Of a DNA stretch of 64,000 nucleotides, positions 1 through 9,242 are shown in pieces. The stretch is from assembly GCF_001019615.1 (NCBI RefSeq), contig NZ_JNBQ01000004.1:124001-188000 (forward strand), given 5' to 3'. Within the stretch, counting starts at the first letter, position 1, and each line of letters begins with the position of its first letter. The notes below the pieces were generated by a model that saw only the letters and a program-made list of their open reading frames with translations, searched no databases and was not told where the DNA came from. Made by a program: the position numbers and the translations under genes. The stretch is from Cellulosimicrobium funkei. Its GTDB lineage: Bacteria; Actinomycetota; Actinomycetes; Actinomycetales; Cellulomonadaceae.

Positions 1-881
<881 letters not shown>

Positions 882-911
882 CCTCCCACGTCGCCCGCGC
901 GACGCCCGCGT

Positions 912-947
912 CCGGTGGCGCGCACCCGCAGGGGTGCGCGCCACCGG
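912..947. terminator. Bidirectional hairpin between glf and the TIGR03089-like gene
   Basis: Perfect 16-bp inverted repeat (912-927 with 932-947) around a 4-nt loop, lying between two convergent stop codons. No clear T-run follows, as is common in high-GC actinobacteria. Confidence 0.75.
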
Positions 948-949
948 CG

Positions 950-1747
950 TCAGGAGACCGTGATCCGCTCGGTGGCGACCAGCCGCGCCAGCGCGTCCTC
1001 GTCCACGGCCAGCGCCTGAGCGCGGCCGGGGGAGAGCTGTACGACGGACCCGTCGTCGGCCAGGACGGCGAGCACCGTGCGGAGCGCCTCCTCGAGGGAG
1101 GTTCCGCCTCGTGCCAGGACGCGGGCGCCCGTGGACGCGCCCTCCGGGGACGGAGAGTCCGGGACCAGGTCCGCGTGCGAGGCGACGGTCCCGGCGGCGC
1201 TCTCGAGCGCGGCCGCCCCGCGGTCCGGCTCCGGAGCCCAGCCGACCTGGTCCCCGTACGTCATGACGGCGGACGCGGCGTCGACGGCGCCGGCCGGGAG
1301 GTCGCCGTCGAAGCGACGTGCCAGCGCGGGGAGCGCGACGGCCACGAGCTCGGCGCGAGTGCCGGTCCAGCGGTCGGGGCGGGTCGTCACGACGACGTCC
1401 GGTCGCGTGCCGTCCGTCCCCGTCGTACCGTCGTCCTCAGCGGGCGCGAGCACGACCGTGGTTCCGACGCGCCATGCGGCGAGCGCCCAGACGACGGTGC
1501 GCCAATGCACGGGAAGGTCGAGAACGACGCGCGTGCCGGGGCCGGCGTCGAATTCTTCGACGAGAAGGTTGGTCGTCTTGTTGACCCAGTTCTCGAGCAC
1601 GGCGCCGGAGAGCTCGACGCGTTCGCCGTCGTCGCCGTACCACGTGAGCCGCGGCCGGCCCGGGTCTCGGGTGACGAGACGTAGCAGGTCAGAGACGTGC
1701 GCCGGGCGCTCGGCGTGAGGTCCGGAGGGATGGGGAGCGGTCACCAT
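950..1747 (-). CDS. TIGR03089 family protein
   Basis: Predicted 265-residue cytoplasmic protein. It resembles the N-terminal part of acyl-adenylate-forming enzymes, with a segment WYGDDGERVELSGAVLENWV that matches the start of AMP-binding folds. It lacks the adenylate-forming core motifs such as the phosphate-binding loop, so catalysis is doubtful. Actinobacteria commonly carry a short protein of this kind (TIGR03089) near envelope-polysaccharide genes; its function is unknown. I chose the ATG at 1747 because the frame upstream has atypical composition and runs through the whiB promoter. It is convergent with glf and divergent from whiB. Confidence 0.8.
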   Translation of the reverse strand: MVTAPHPSGPHAERPAHVSDLLRLVTRDPGRPRLTWYGDDGERVELSGAVLENWVNKTTNLLVEEFDAGPGTRVVLDLPVHWRTVVWALAAWRVGTTVVLAPAEDDGTTGTDGTRPDVVVTTRPDRWTGTRAELVAVALPALARRFDGDLPAGAVDAASAVMTYGDQVGWAPEPDRGAAALESAAGTVASHADLVPDSPSPEGASTGARVLARGGTSLEEALRTVLAVLADDGSVVQLSPGRAQALAVDEDALARLVATERITVS

Positions 1748-1830
1748 GGACACCACCCTAGAGTGCTGGTATCCGCTCCCGACATGTCGGAATTTCACCC
1801 CTCGCCTCCTCCTCGCTATCACATTTCGGC

Positions 1831-1861
1831 TTGACGCCTGAGGACGACACGCGTGTAATTT
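1831..1861 (+). promoter_or_regulatory. Promoter upstream of whiB
   Basis: TTGACG (1831-1836) and TAATTT (1856-1861) are separated by 19 bp and look like -35 and -10 elements. This AT-rich patch stands out from its surroundings. The predicted start of transcription is about 1868, giving either a short leader or a near-leaderless start at ATG 1867. Confidence 0.55.
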
Positions 1862-1926
1862 CTTCAATGCAGTTTCCGGCGGGGTTCTCGCCACGAGGCC
1901 CGGCGAACGGCATGAAGGGGCGCACG

Positions 1927-2256
1927 ATGTGGAACATGCTGGACGGGACGGGAGGGGTCTTCCCCTCCGACGCTGAACGAGAGGTGGAGCGCGTGGCACC
2001 GGTGCTGCCGCTCTTCGGTGAGCCGGTCGACGACTCGCTCATGGGGTGGCAGGAGCGGGCGCTCTGCGCCCAGACGGACCCGGAGGCCTTCTTCCCGGAG
2101 AAGGGCGGGTCCACGCGCGAGGCCAAGAAGGTCTGCACGGGCTGCGAGGTCCGCGCGGAGTGCCTGGAGTACGCGCTCGAGAACGACGAGCGGTTCGGCA
2201 TCTGGGGCGGTCTCTCGGAGCGCGAGCGCCGCAAGCTCAAGCGCCGCGTCGTCTGA
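1927..2256 (+). CDS. whiB: WhiB-family iron-sulfur transcription factor (WhiB/WhiB2-like)
   Basis: Small redox-sensitive regulator expected to bind a [4Fe-4S] cluster and act with the principal sigma factor on genes for division and development. Four cysteines at residues 47, 70, 73 and 79 form the family pattern C-x22-C-x2-C-x5-C, followed by the GIWGG turn (91-95) and a basic C-terminal tail ERRKLKRRVV for DNA contact. At 109 residues it fits WhiB2-type proteins. The start at ATG 1927 is preferred because AAGGGG lies 6 nt upstream; ATG 1912 and ATG 1867 are in-frame alternatives, the latter nearly leaderless from the promoter at 1831-1861. A WhiB2 gene next to envelope and phosphomannomutase genes is also the mycobacterial arrangement. 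Confidence 0.9.
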   Translation: MWNMLDGTGGVFPSDAEREVERVAPVLPLFGEPVDDSLMGWQERALCAQTDPEAFFPEKGGSTREAKKVCTGCEVRAECLEYALENDERFGIWGGLSERERRKLKRRVV

Positions 2257-2387
2257 CGACGAGCGCACCGCGGGCGGTTCCTCGTACGGGTCGCCGAGCC
2301 GCACCGTGACGGGGTCACGACACCCCGCCACACCGGGGCGCGCAAATGCCGCGCCCGGAGCCGTGTCCGTCGCATGATCGACGCGAC

Positions 2388-5300
2388 ATGACTTCCTCCG
2401 ACCTCACCACGTCCGCGCGCAGCGCCCGCCCCGGCGATCTCACGCCGGGGGCGGCCGCGCGTGCTGCTGCCGTGCCGGGCGTCATCGCGGCACCCGAGAT
2501 CGTCGCCGCCGTCACCGGGGCGCTGCCCGTCGTCACGACCGTCACGGCCGTGGTCGTCACGCGCGGGAGCACGCCGTTCCTCGCGCACACGATGGCCGCG
2601 CTGCGGGCCCAGACGACGAGCCCGCACGGGGTCGTCGTCGTCGACGCCGCCACCGGCGACGCGACGCGCGAGCACCAGGGCCTCCAGCTGGGGGATGCGC
2701 GGTTCGTCGCGGCCCCGCGGGCCCGCTCGTTCGGGGACGCGGTCGACACCGCGCTCGCGCACGTCGAGCCGGGCACGTGGCTCTGGTTGCTCCACGACGA
2801 CTCGGCGCCCGCGCCGGACGCGCTCGCCGAGCTCCTGCGCGCGGTCGAGCACTCGACCGCGGTCGCAGTGGCGGGGCCCAAGCAGGAGCGGTGGACGGTG
2901 GGCACGGGGAGCGGTCCCGCCGCGCCGTTCGAGCCGGGCACGGCGAGCCGCCTCGTCGAGGTCGGCGTCACGACGACGCCGCTGGGCCGGCGCATGACGG
3001 GGATCGACGACGACGAGATCGACCAGGGTCAGCACGACGCGCGCGACGACGTGCTCGCCGTCGGGCTCGCGGGCGCGCTCGTGCGCCGCACGGTGTGGCA
3101 GGAGCTCGGTGGGACCGACCCCGAGTACGGGCCGTTCGGCGACGGACTCGACCTGTGCCGCCGGGCACGGCTCGCCGGGCATCGCGTGATCGTCGTGCCG
3201 TCGGCGGTGGTGCGGCACGCGCAGGCGTCGCTCCTCGGGCTGCGGGACCGGCGGCGCGGCGCGACCACGCTCCCCGCGCCCGACCCCGACTCCTCGTCCG
3301 CCGCCCGGCGCCGGTCGCAGCTCCACGCGCGGCTCGTGGGTGTGGCGGCGCCCTGGCTGCCGTTCGTCGCTCTGGCGATGGTGCTGGGCGCGCCGTTCCA
3401 CGCCGCGTACCGGCTGCTCGTCAAGCAGCCCGGCCACGCGCGGGACGAGCTGCTCGCCCCGCTGTGGGCGCTCGTGCGGGTCGGGCCCGTGTGGCGCGCG
3501 CGGCGCGCCGCCCGGCGCACCCGAAGACTCCCGCGTCGTGCCCTGCGCCCCTTGCGGGGCACGTGGCGCGAGGTCCTCGCCGAGCGCCGCGACCGTCGTC
3601 TGGCCCGGGCGGAGCAGCGGCGCACCGCGTGGGCCCCGACCGACATCGAGCGACGGGAGCTGCGCGCCCTCGCCCTGCGGCGACGAGCGGGGCTCGCGGC
3701 GACGGTCGTGGTCCTCGGGGTCTACACCGCCGTCGTGTTCGGCCCGCTCGCGGGGGCGCTGCTCGCCGGCGGGCGCCTCGTCGGCGGCTCGCTGCTCCCC
3801 GCGACGGGGACGCTCGGCGACGTCTGGCGCGCCGCCACGACCGGGTGGGTCACGACCGGCCTCGGCGCGCCGGCGCCGGCCGACCCCTACGTCACGGCGC
3901 TCGTCCCCGCCTCCCTGCTCGCGGGGGGCGCGACGCAGACCGCCGTGAACCTGCTGGTGCCGGCGTGCTTCGTCGCGGCGGGGCTGGGCGCCTGGTTCGC
4001 CGCGGGCGCCCTCGTCCGCTCGGTCCCGGCGCGTGCCTGGGCCACGCTCGTGTGGGTGGCCGCGCCGGCGCTGCTCACCGCCGTCGGTGCGGGCCGGGTG
4101 GGCGCGGTGCTCGTGCACGCCACCCTGCCGTGGCTCGCGCTCGCGATCGTCCGCGCCCTCGGGCTCCAGCGCGTCGACGCGGTCGCGCCGGCCACGCCCG
4201 ACGCCGCGCGTCCTGCCCCACGGCGCGAGCCGGGGTCGCTCGCCGCGGCCGCGACCGCCGGCCTGCTCTTCGCCGTCGTCGTCGCCGGCTCGCCCGTGCT
4301 CCTCCCGGTCGGCGTGCTCGTGCTCGTGGTGGCCGCGGTCGGGGTCCCCGCGCACCGCCGCTACCTCGCGCTCGTGCCCGTCCCCGCCGTCGTGCTCTTC
4401 GCGCCGTTCCTCGTGCACGTGGTGAGGACCGCGGGGGACGGCGGGTGGCGGCTCCTTCTCGCCGACCCCGGCGCGCCCGTCGCTGCCACGGCCGCGCCGC
4501 CGTGGCAGCAGCTCTTCGGCCTGCCGGTGACGCCGGACGCATGGTTCGGCCTCGACGGCTCGGGCGCCGTCGACCTGCTCGCGCGGTGGGCGCCGTTCGC
4601 GGCCGGCGCGGTGGTCGTGGCGCTCGCCGCCGTGGCCGTGCTCCGCGGCCGTCGCCTCGCCGTCGGCGCGTGGTTCGTCGCGGCGATCGGCCTCGCGACA
4701 GCCGTCCTCGCCGGCTCGACGGTCGTCGCGGCCGGGACGACGCCGGACGCTCCGGTGACCGGCTGGCCCGGGGCGGGCATCTCGCTCGCGCTGCTCGCGC
4801 TCCTCGGTGCCGCTCTCGTCGGGGCGCCGCGGCTGCCCGACGGCGGCGCCCCGCCCTGGCGGTCGGGCGCCGTCGTCGCGCTCGGTCTCGTCGTGACGCT
4901 GCTCCCGCTGGGCGCCGCGGCGTCGTGGACGGCGGGCGTGCTCGACCGGGACGACGCGCGGGTCGGCGCGGTCCGCGCGACGACCCAGCCCGTCGTCCCG
5001 CCGGTCGGTCGACAGATGCAGTCCTCCCCGCGCCAGGCCCGGGTCCTCAGCCTCGAGCTCGCTCCGGGCGGGGTCGTCGAGTACGCGGCCCTGCGCTCGG
5101 ACGGGCCGCAGGCCGTCGACTCCTCGGTCGTCGTGGAGGCGTGGCGGGCCGCGGACCCCGGCGCGACCGAGGGCGAGCTGCCCCGGCTCGTCGCCGACCT
5201 CGTCTCCGGGACGTCCGCCGACGTGGCCGACGGCCTCGGGCGCCTCGGCGTGGGCGCGGTGCTCCTGCCGGCGTCGGCCGAGCAGGACCAGGCGCGCGCG

Positions 5301-5753
5301 GAGCTCGTGGCACGGCTCGACACGGTGCCCGGGCTCGAGCGCATGACGGAGGGCCAGGCGGGACTGGTGTGGCGCGTGGCGCCTGAGCGGGTCGACCCCG
5401 CCTACGCGCGGGTCGAGTCGTCCGCGGGGACGCAGCCGCTCGACGCCGACCGTGAGGCGCTCCGACCGGTCGACACGGCCGTGCCGGCGGGGTCCGAGGA
5501 CCGTGTCGTCGTGCTCGCGGAGGACGCCTCCTCCGGGTGGCGGGCGACGCTCGACGGCCGCCCCCTGGAGGTCGTCGACCCGTCGACCACCGGCGGGCTC
5601 CAGGCGTTCGCCCTCGGTGCCGCCGACGGGCACCTCGAGGTGTACCACGCGGCGGACCACCGGTCGGGCTGGATGACGGTGGCAGGGGTGACCCTGCTCG
5701 TGTACGTGCTGCTCGCGGTGCCGGTACGGCGTCGGCGGGCGGGGACGAGGTAG
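2388..5753 (+). CDS. Large membrane glycosyltransferase, family 2 N-terminus
   Basis: About 1121 residues. The N-terminal 300 or so form a GT-A fold: an opening strand TAVVVTRGSTPFLAHTMAAL, a DxD-like metal site in WLLHDDSAPAPDAL, and the acceptor-side segment FGDGLDLCRRARLAGH. The rest is a polytopic membrane region with roughly a dozen hydrophobic helices, a final periplasmic stretch and a last transmembrane helix near the C-terminus followed by a basic tail. It probably transfers a sugar onto an envelope polymer; donor and acceptor cannot be read from sequence. ATG 2388 is chosen over the in-frame ATG 2346 because the 14 extra residues are not protein-like. The next gene starts 4 nt after its stop, so the two are co-transcribed. 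Confidence 0.88.
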   Translation: MTSSDLTTSARSARPGDLTPGAAARAAAVPGVIAAPEIVAAVTGALPVVTTVTAVVVTRGSTPFLAHTMAALRAQTTSPHGVVVVDAATGDATREHQGLQLGDARFVAAPRARSFGDAVDTALAHVEPGTWLWLLHDDSAPAPDALAELLRAVEHSTAVAVAGPKQERWTVGTGSGPAAPFEPGTASRLVEVGVTTTPLGRRMTGIDDDEIDQGQHDARDDVLAVGLAGALVRRTVWQELGGTDPEYGPFGDGLDLCRRARLAGHRVIVVPSAVVRHAQASLLGLRDRRRGATTLPAPDPDSSSAARRRSQLHARLVGVAAPWLPFVALAMVLGAPFHAAYRLLVKQPGHARDELLAPLWALVRVGPVWRARRAARRTRRLPRRALRPLRGTWREVLAERRDRRLARAEQRRTAWAPTDIERRELRALALRRRAGLAATVVVLGVYTAVVFGPLAGALLAGGRLVGGSLLPATGTLGDVWRAATTGWVTTGLGAPAPADPYVTALVPASLLAGGATQTAVNLLVPACFVAAGLGAWFAAGALVRSVPARAWATLVWVAAPALLTAVGAGRVGAVLVHATLPWLALAIVRALGLQRVDAVAPATPDAARPAPRREPGSLAAAATAGLLFAVVVAGSPVLLPVGVLVLVVAAVGVPAHRRYLALVPVPAVVLFAPFLVHVVRTAGDGGWRLLLADPGAPVAATAAPPWQQLFGLPVTPDAWFGLDGSGAVDLLARWAPFAAGAVVVALAAVAVLRGRRLAVGAWFVAAIGLATAVLAGSTVVAAGTTPDAPVTGWPGAGISLALLALLGAALVGAPRLPDGGAPPWRSGAVVALGLVVTLLPLGAAASWTAGVLDRDDARVGAVRATTQPVVPPVGRQMQSSPRQARVLSLELAPGGVVEYAALRSDGPQAVDSSVVVEAWRAADPGATEGELPRLVADLVSGTSADVADGLGRLGVGAVLLPASAEQDQARAELVARLDTVPGLERMTEGQAGLVWRVAPERVDPAYARVESSAGTQPLDADREALRPVDTAVPAGSEDRVVVLAEDASSGWRATLDGRPLEVVDPSTTGGLQAFALGAADGHLEVYHAADHRSGWMTVAGVTLLVYVLLAVPVRRRRAGTR

Positions 5754-5757
5754 CGCG

Positions 5758-7524
5758 GTGACGACGCAGGACGAGACGGGTCAGGGCCAGGCGGCCCCCG
5801 ACGAGGCGGGCGCCGGGACGTCCCGCGGCAGACGGCGCGGGGTGGTGCGGCGCGTCACGACGACGGGCGCCGGCCTGGTCGGGATGCTGGCGGCCGGTGC
5901 CGTGGCCGCGTTCGGGAGCACGGGCGCGACGCTCGTCCCCGCGGCGCCGGCCCCGGTCGACGCGGTCGAGCAGGTCGCGGTCGAGCCGGGCCCGGAGGTC
6001 ACGGTCTGCCCAGGCCCCGCGCGGCTCACCGACCCGGAGACGGTCGGCGACGCGCAGTTCGGCCCGGCGCCGGTGGGCACCGAGAGCAGTCTGCGCGCCG
6101 TCGTGGAGGGCGACGGGTCGGCCGAGCTCGGCGCGTTCGACGGCACGGCCGCGCGCGCCGACGCCCGGACGCTCGAGCGCGCCCCCGACGCGGACGCGAC
6201 GGTGAGCACCGTCGAGGACCCCGCCGCGGGGACCGTCCTGACCGTCCGCCCGGGCGAGGGCGCCGGGCCGCGGGTCGCGGCGTCGGTCGGGTCGGTGACG
6301 ACCGCCGGCGACCTGCGCGGCCTCGCCGCGGCGAGCTGCGCACGGCCGGGCATCAGCCAGTGGCTCGTGGGCGGGAGCACCCAGATCGGCAGCAGCACCC
6401 AGCTCGTGCTCCAGAACCCCGGCCTCACGCCGGCGGTCGTGCAGGTCGACGTCTGGGGCCAGGGTGGCGCGGCGGTGCTCTCCGGGGGCGGGCAGCAGCT
6501 CGTGGGCCCGGGCGAGGAGGTCGTGACCCTCGTCGAGGCCGCCGCCCCCGAGCAGCGGCGCCTCGTCGTGCACGTCTCGGCGACGGGCGGGCTCGTCTCC
6601 GCGTACCTCCAGCACTCCACGCTCGACGGGCTGGTCCCGCTCGGCGTCGACTACGTCGTGCCGGGCGCGGAGCCGGCGCACGACCTGGCCCTCTCCGGCG
6701 TCGCGAGCGCCGGCGAGGCGGTCGACGACCCGCACGCCCCGCAGCTGCGCCTCCTCGCCCCGGGCGACGCGGCCGGGACCGCGCGCGTGACCGTCTTCGG
6801 CGCGGACGGGCCCGTGCCACTGCGCGGCGTGGAGGACGTCGCCCTCACGCCCGGGGTCGTCACCGACGTCTCGCTCGGCGGTCTCCCCGCCGGGTCGTAC
6901 GCCGTGGCCGTGCACGCGGACGTCCCCGTCGTCGCGGGGGCGTCGGTCGACCGGCGCGGCGAGGCGGACCCCGACCTGCTGCACGAGGAGCGTCAGTACG
7001 ACCGGGCGTGGGTCGCGGCCCGTGCGCTGGCGCCCGCCACGAGCGCCCCCGCGGGCGGGGACGCGCCCGTCGACGAGGACGGCGCGCGGGCCGGTCAGGT
7101 CGCGCTCGTCCCCGGGACGTCGTCGGCGCTCACGCTCGCGGCGGTCCCGACGACGGAGGCGGCCGAGGACGGCGACGACGCGGACAGACGCCTCGAGCTC
7201 CGCGTCCGCGCCTACGACGAGGACGGCGCCGAGGCCGGGACGACGACCGTGACGCTCGCCTCCGGCACGGCCCAGACGCTCGACCCGTCCACGCTGCGGG
7301 CCGAGGGCTCGGAGGCGGTGGTCGCGGCCGTGACGGTCGACGTCGTCGGTCCGCGCGGGGACCTGGACCCGGTCTGGTCGGTCACGGCGAGCGCGGGTCC
7401 GCCGAGCGGTGACGACGGCGACGAGACGCCGAGCCTGCTGTCGGTCCTGCTGCCCGTCGTCGACGCGCCCGCACCCGGCGAGGTCGCGGTCCGCGCGTCG
7501 GACACCGCGGGGCTCGGGGACTAG
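5758..7524 (+). CDS. DUF5719 family protein, membrane-anchored exported protein
   Basis: 588 residues. A basic N-terminal tail (SRGRRRGVVRR) precedes one hydrophobic segment at about residues 36-60, so the bulk is expected outside the membrane. The extracellular part is rich in Ala, Val, Asp and Gly with regular beta-strand alternation and few cysteines, matching DUF5719 proteins that accompany the large GT2 membrane protein in Actinobacteria. The GTG start lies 4 nt after the upstream stop, which supports a functional partnership with that glycosyltransferase. A role in envelope polymer assembly is inferred from context only. It is convergent with the next gene. Confidence 0.78.
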   Translation: MTTQDETGQGQAAPDEAGAGTSRGRRRGVVRRVTTTGAGLVGMLAAGAVAAFGSTGATLVPAAPAPVDAVEQVAVEPGPEVTVCPGPARLTDPETVGDAQFGPAPVGTESSLRAVVEGDGSAELGAFDGTAARADARTLERAPDADATVSTVEDPAAGTVLTVRPGEGAGPRVAASVGSVTTAGDLRGLAAASCARPGISQWLVGGSTQIGSSTQLVLQNPGLTPAVVQVDVWGQGGAAVLSGGGQQLVGPGEEVVTLVEAAAPEQRRLVVHVSATGGLVSAYLQHSTLDGLVPLGVDYVVPGAEPAHDLALSGVASAGEAVDDPHAPQLRLLAPGDAAGTARVTVFGADGPVPLRGVEDVALTPGVVTDVSLGGLPAGSYAVAVHADVPVVAGASVDRRGEADPDLLHEERQYDRAWVAARALAPATSAPAGGDAPVDEDGARAGQVALVPGTSSALTLAAVPTTEAAEDGDDADRRLELRVRAYDEDGAEAGTTTVTLASGTAQTLDPSTLRAEGSEAVVAAVTVDVVGPRGDLDPVWSVTASAGPPSGDDGDETPSLLSVLLPVVDAPAPGEVAVRASDTAGLGD

Positions 7525-7538
7525 GGACCTGCGCCGGC

Positions 7539-8117
7539 TCAGCGGTCGCCGGTGTACCGGGGGTCGATCTCCTCCGGGGTCCGCGCGAGCAGGTGCGCGA
7601 CCTGCTCGACGAGCACGTCGCGGACGAGGTCCTCCAGGTCCTCGGCGTCGAACGCGCGCGCCTCGACCGGGCGCCGGTAGACGACGACGCGTGCGGGCTG
7701 TCCCGACTCCGCGGGGAAGCACCGGCCGAGCGGCACGCCGCCGTCCTCCCAGGGTGCCGGGTCGGAGGGCGGGACGTCCTCCACCGCGAACTCCGTCCCG
7801 CGCAGCTGCTTGGCCCATGAGCGCTCGACCCGCTCGACGACGTCGACGACGACGTCGTCGAACTTCTCCGCCCGGGTGCGGCTCGCAGGTGCGGTGGGGG
7901 GCAGGAGCGGCCCGCGGATCCCGCGACCACGGCGGTCGCGGCGTCGCGGCACCGGCCCGTGGCCGCCCGGGCCCGGTGCACGGGGCGGGATGACGAGCTC
8001 GTCGAACGAGACCGGGGGCGGGGCTGCGGCGCCACGCCGCGACCAGCGGTCGCGGGCTCGGCGCCCTGTGCCGGCGGGCTCTGGCCGCGAGCCGGGAGAG
8101 GGAGTGTTGCCACGCAC
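7539..8117 (-). CDS. Zincin-like 'metallopeptidase family' protein with degenerate active site
   Basis: Predicted 192 residues. The C-terminal half matches the small zincin-1 family seen next to whiB2 and manB in Actinobacteria. Where true peptidases carry HExxH, this protein reads EQVAH within the segment LVRDVLVEQVAHLL, so zinc hydrolysis is unlikely. The N-terminus is basic, proline-rich and probably disordered. I chose the GTG at 8117 because a TACAGT -10 box sits exactly 6 nt before it, the spacing of a leaderless transcript; an upstream in-frame GTG at 8171 would overlap that promoter. It is divergent from the DUF3499 gene. Confidence 0.78.
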   Translation of the reverse strand: MRGNTPSPGSRPEPAGTGRRARDRWSRRGAAAPPPVSFDELVIPPRAPGPGGHGPVPRRRDRRGRGIRGPLLPPTAPASRTRAEKFDDVVVDVVERVERSWAKQLRGTEFAVEDVPPSDPAPWEDGGVPLGRCFPAESGQPARVVVYRRPVEARAFDAEDLEDLVRDVLVEQVAHLLARTPEEIDPRYTGDR

Positions 8118-8123
8118 ACGACG

Positions 8124-8129
8124 ACTGTA
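8124..8129 (-). promoter_or_regulatory. Leaderless -10 box for the zincin-like gene
   Basis: TACAGT on the minus strand, followed by 6 nt and then the GTG start at 8117. This is the spacing expected when transcription begins at the start codon. Confidence 0.55.
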
Positions 8130-8217
8130 GCCCGCCGACGCCCGGCGCAGCGCGCCCACCTGCGGCGCCACGGGGTCCGGACGGCGTGTGCCGACCCCAC
8201 GACACGCCCGGAGGGCG

Positions 8218-8223
8218 TAAGGT
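8218..8223 (+). promoter_or_regulatory. Leaderless -10 box for the DUF3499 gene
   Basis: TAAGGT, 6 nt before the GTG at 8230. It faces away from the matching box at 8124-8129, forming a divergent promoter pair. Confidence 0.55.
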
Positions 8224-8229
8224 CAGCGC

Positions 8230-8583
8230 GTGAGATCCGTCAGGCAGTGCTCGCGCACGGCGTGCGTCCGTGCCGCCGTCGCGACCCTCACCTACGTCTA
8301 CGCCGACTCCACGGCGGTCCTGGGCCCGCTCGCGCACCTCGCCGAGCCGCACAGCTACGACCTGTGCGCCGAGCACGCGGAGCGCCTCACCGCGCCGCGC
8401 GGCTGGGAGGTCGTGCGCCTCTCGCCGCAGTTCGTCGAGACCGGCCCGAGCGACGACGACCTGTCGGCGCTCGCGGACGCGGTGCGCGAGGCGGGCAAGG
8501 TCCGGACGGAGCCCGAGCCGCCGGACGTCACCGAGGTCGGACGACGCGGCCACCTGCGCGTGCTGCGCGCCGAGGGCGACTGA
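8230..8583 (+). CDS. DUF3499 domain-containing protein
   Basis: 117-residue soluble protein. The N-terminus carries a Cys pair (QCSRTAC) and a later CAEHAERLTAPRGWEV segment, a Cys/His pattern that suggests a small metal-binding fold. This matches the DUF3499 family, present in most Actinobacteria beside the zincin-like gene and phosphomannomutase; no biochemical role is established. A TAAGGT box 6 nt before the GTG start predicts a leaderless mRNA. The gene is convergent with rfbC, with only 4 nt between the two stop codons. Confidence 0.85.
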   Translation: MRSVRQCSRTACVRAAVATLTYVYADSTAVLGPLAHLAEPHSYDLCAEHAERLTAPRGWEVVRLSPQFVETGPSDDDLSALADAVREAGKVRTEPEPPDVTEVGRRGHLRVLRAEGD

Positions 8584-8587
8584 CCCG

Positions 8588-9205
8588 TCAGGCCCTGAGC
8601 GTGCGCACGAACGCGTCGACCTCGTCGGCGCGGGGGAGCGCACCGGCCTCGAGCGCGGCCCGGAGCGACGGGGCCGCGGCGTCCTTCGCGGAGAACGACG
8701 GGACGAGCGCGCGCCCGTGCGGCCCGGTCGTCGGCCAGTCGATCGCCAGGTCCGGGTCGGTCGGGTCCACGCCGTGCTCACGCTCGGGCGCGTAGCCGCT
8801 CGAGCAGAGGTAGACGACGGTCGACCCGTCCTCGAGCGCCATGAACGCGTGCCCCACGCCTTCCGGGAGGAAGACGGCGCGGCGCTCGTGCGCGTCGAGG
8901 GTCACCGCGTCCCAGCGTCCGAACGCCGGGGAACCGACCCGCAGGTCCACGACGACGTCGAGCACGGACCCCGCGACGCACGTCACGTACTTCGCCTGAC
9001 CGGGCGGGACGTCGGCGTAGTGCACGCCGCGGACCACTCCGGCGGCCGACACGGAGGCGTTCGCCTGCGCCAGGCCGAGGTCGCGTCCGGTCGCCTCGCG
9101 CAGGGCCGAGGCCGTGAACCACTCGAGGAAGACCCCGCGCTCGTCGGCGTGCTGGCGCGGCGTGAGCTCCCACGCGCCGGGGACGGTCAGCTCACGGGCG
9201 TTCAT
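8588..9205 (-). CDS. rfbC: dTDP-4-dehydrorhamnose 3,5-epimerase
   Basis: 205-residue cupin enzyme for the third step of dTDP-L-rhamnose synthesis, epimerising C3 and C5 of dTDP-4-keto-6-deoxyglucose. Visible family features are the opening DERGVFLEWF, the catalytic histidine in RGVHY (H62), and GSVLDVVVDLRVGSPAFG in the cupin barrel. Its length matches the family, though it is slightly longer at the C-terminus. A GAGGAG ribosome-binding site lies 4 nt before the ATG at 9205. It is divergent from rfbD and shares a 37-bp promoter region with it, so the two halves of the rhamnose pathway are probably co-regulated. Confidence 0.93.
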   Translation of the reverse strand: MNARELTVPGAWELTPRQHADERGVFLEWFTASALREATGRDLGLAQANASVSAAGVVRGVHYADVPPGQAKYVTCVAGSVLDVVVDLRVGSPAFGRWDAVTLDAHERRAVFLPEGVGHAFMALEDGSTVVYLCSSGYAPEREHGVDPTDPDLAIDWPTTGPHGRALVPSFSAKDAAAPSLRAALEAGALPRADEVDAFVRTLRA

Positions 9206-9217
9206 GCTGCTCCTCGG

Positions 9218-9223
9218 TAGGGT
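9218..9223 (+). promoter_or_regulatory. -10 box for rfbD
   Basis: TAGGGT in the 37-bp gap between divergent rfbC and rfbD. A GGAGG ribosome-binding site follows at 9230-9234. Confidence 0.45.
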
Positions 9224-9242
9224 GCGTGCGGAGGTGGTCGCG

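Noticed and set aside
1831-1926. In-frame TTG start of the whiB gene at 1831 giving a longer protein
   Set aside because: The TTG lies in the TTGACG -35 element of a convincing promoter, and the added residues are not conserved-looking.
1758-5660. Very long antisense open frame opposite the GT2 gene
   Set aside because: Low-complexity Arg/Gly/Asp composition typical of the shadow frame of a GC-rich gene; no domain and no ribosome-binding site.
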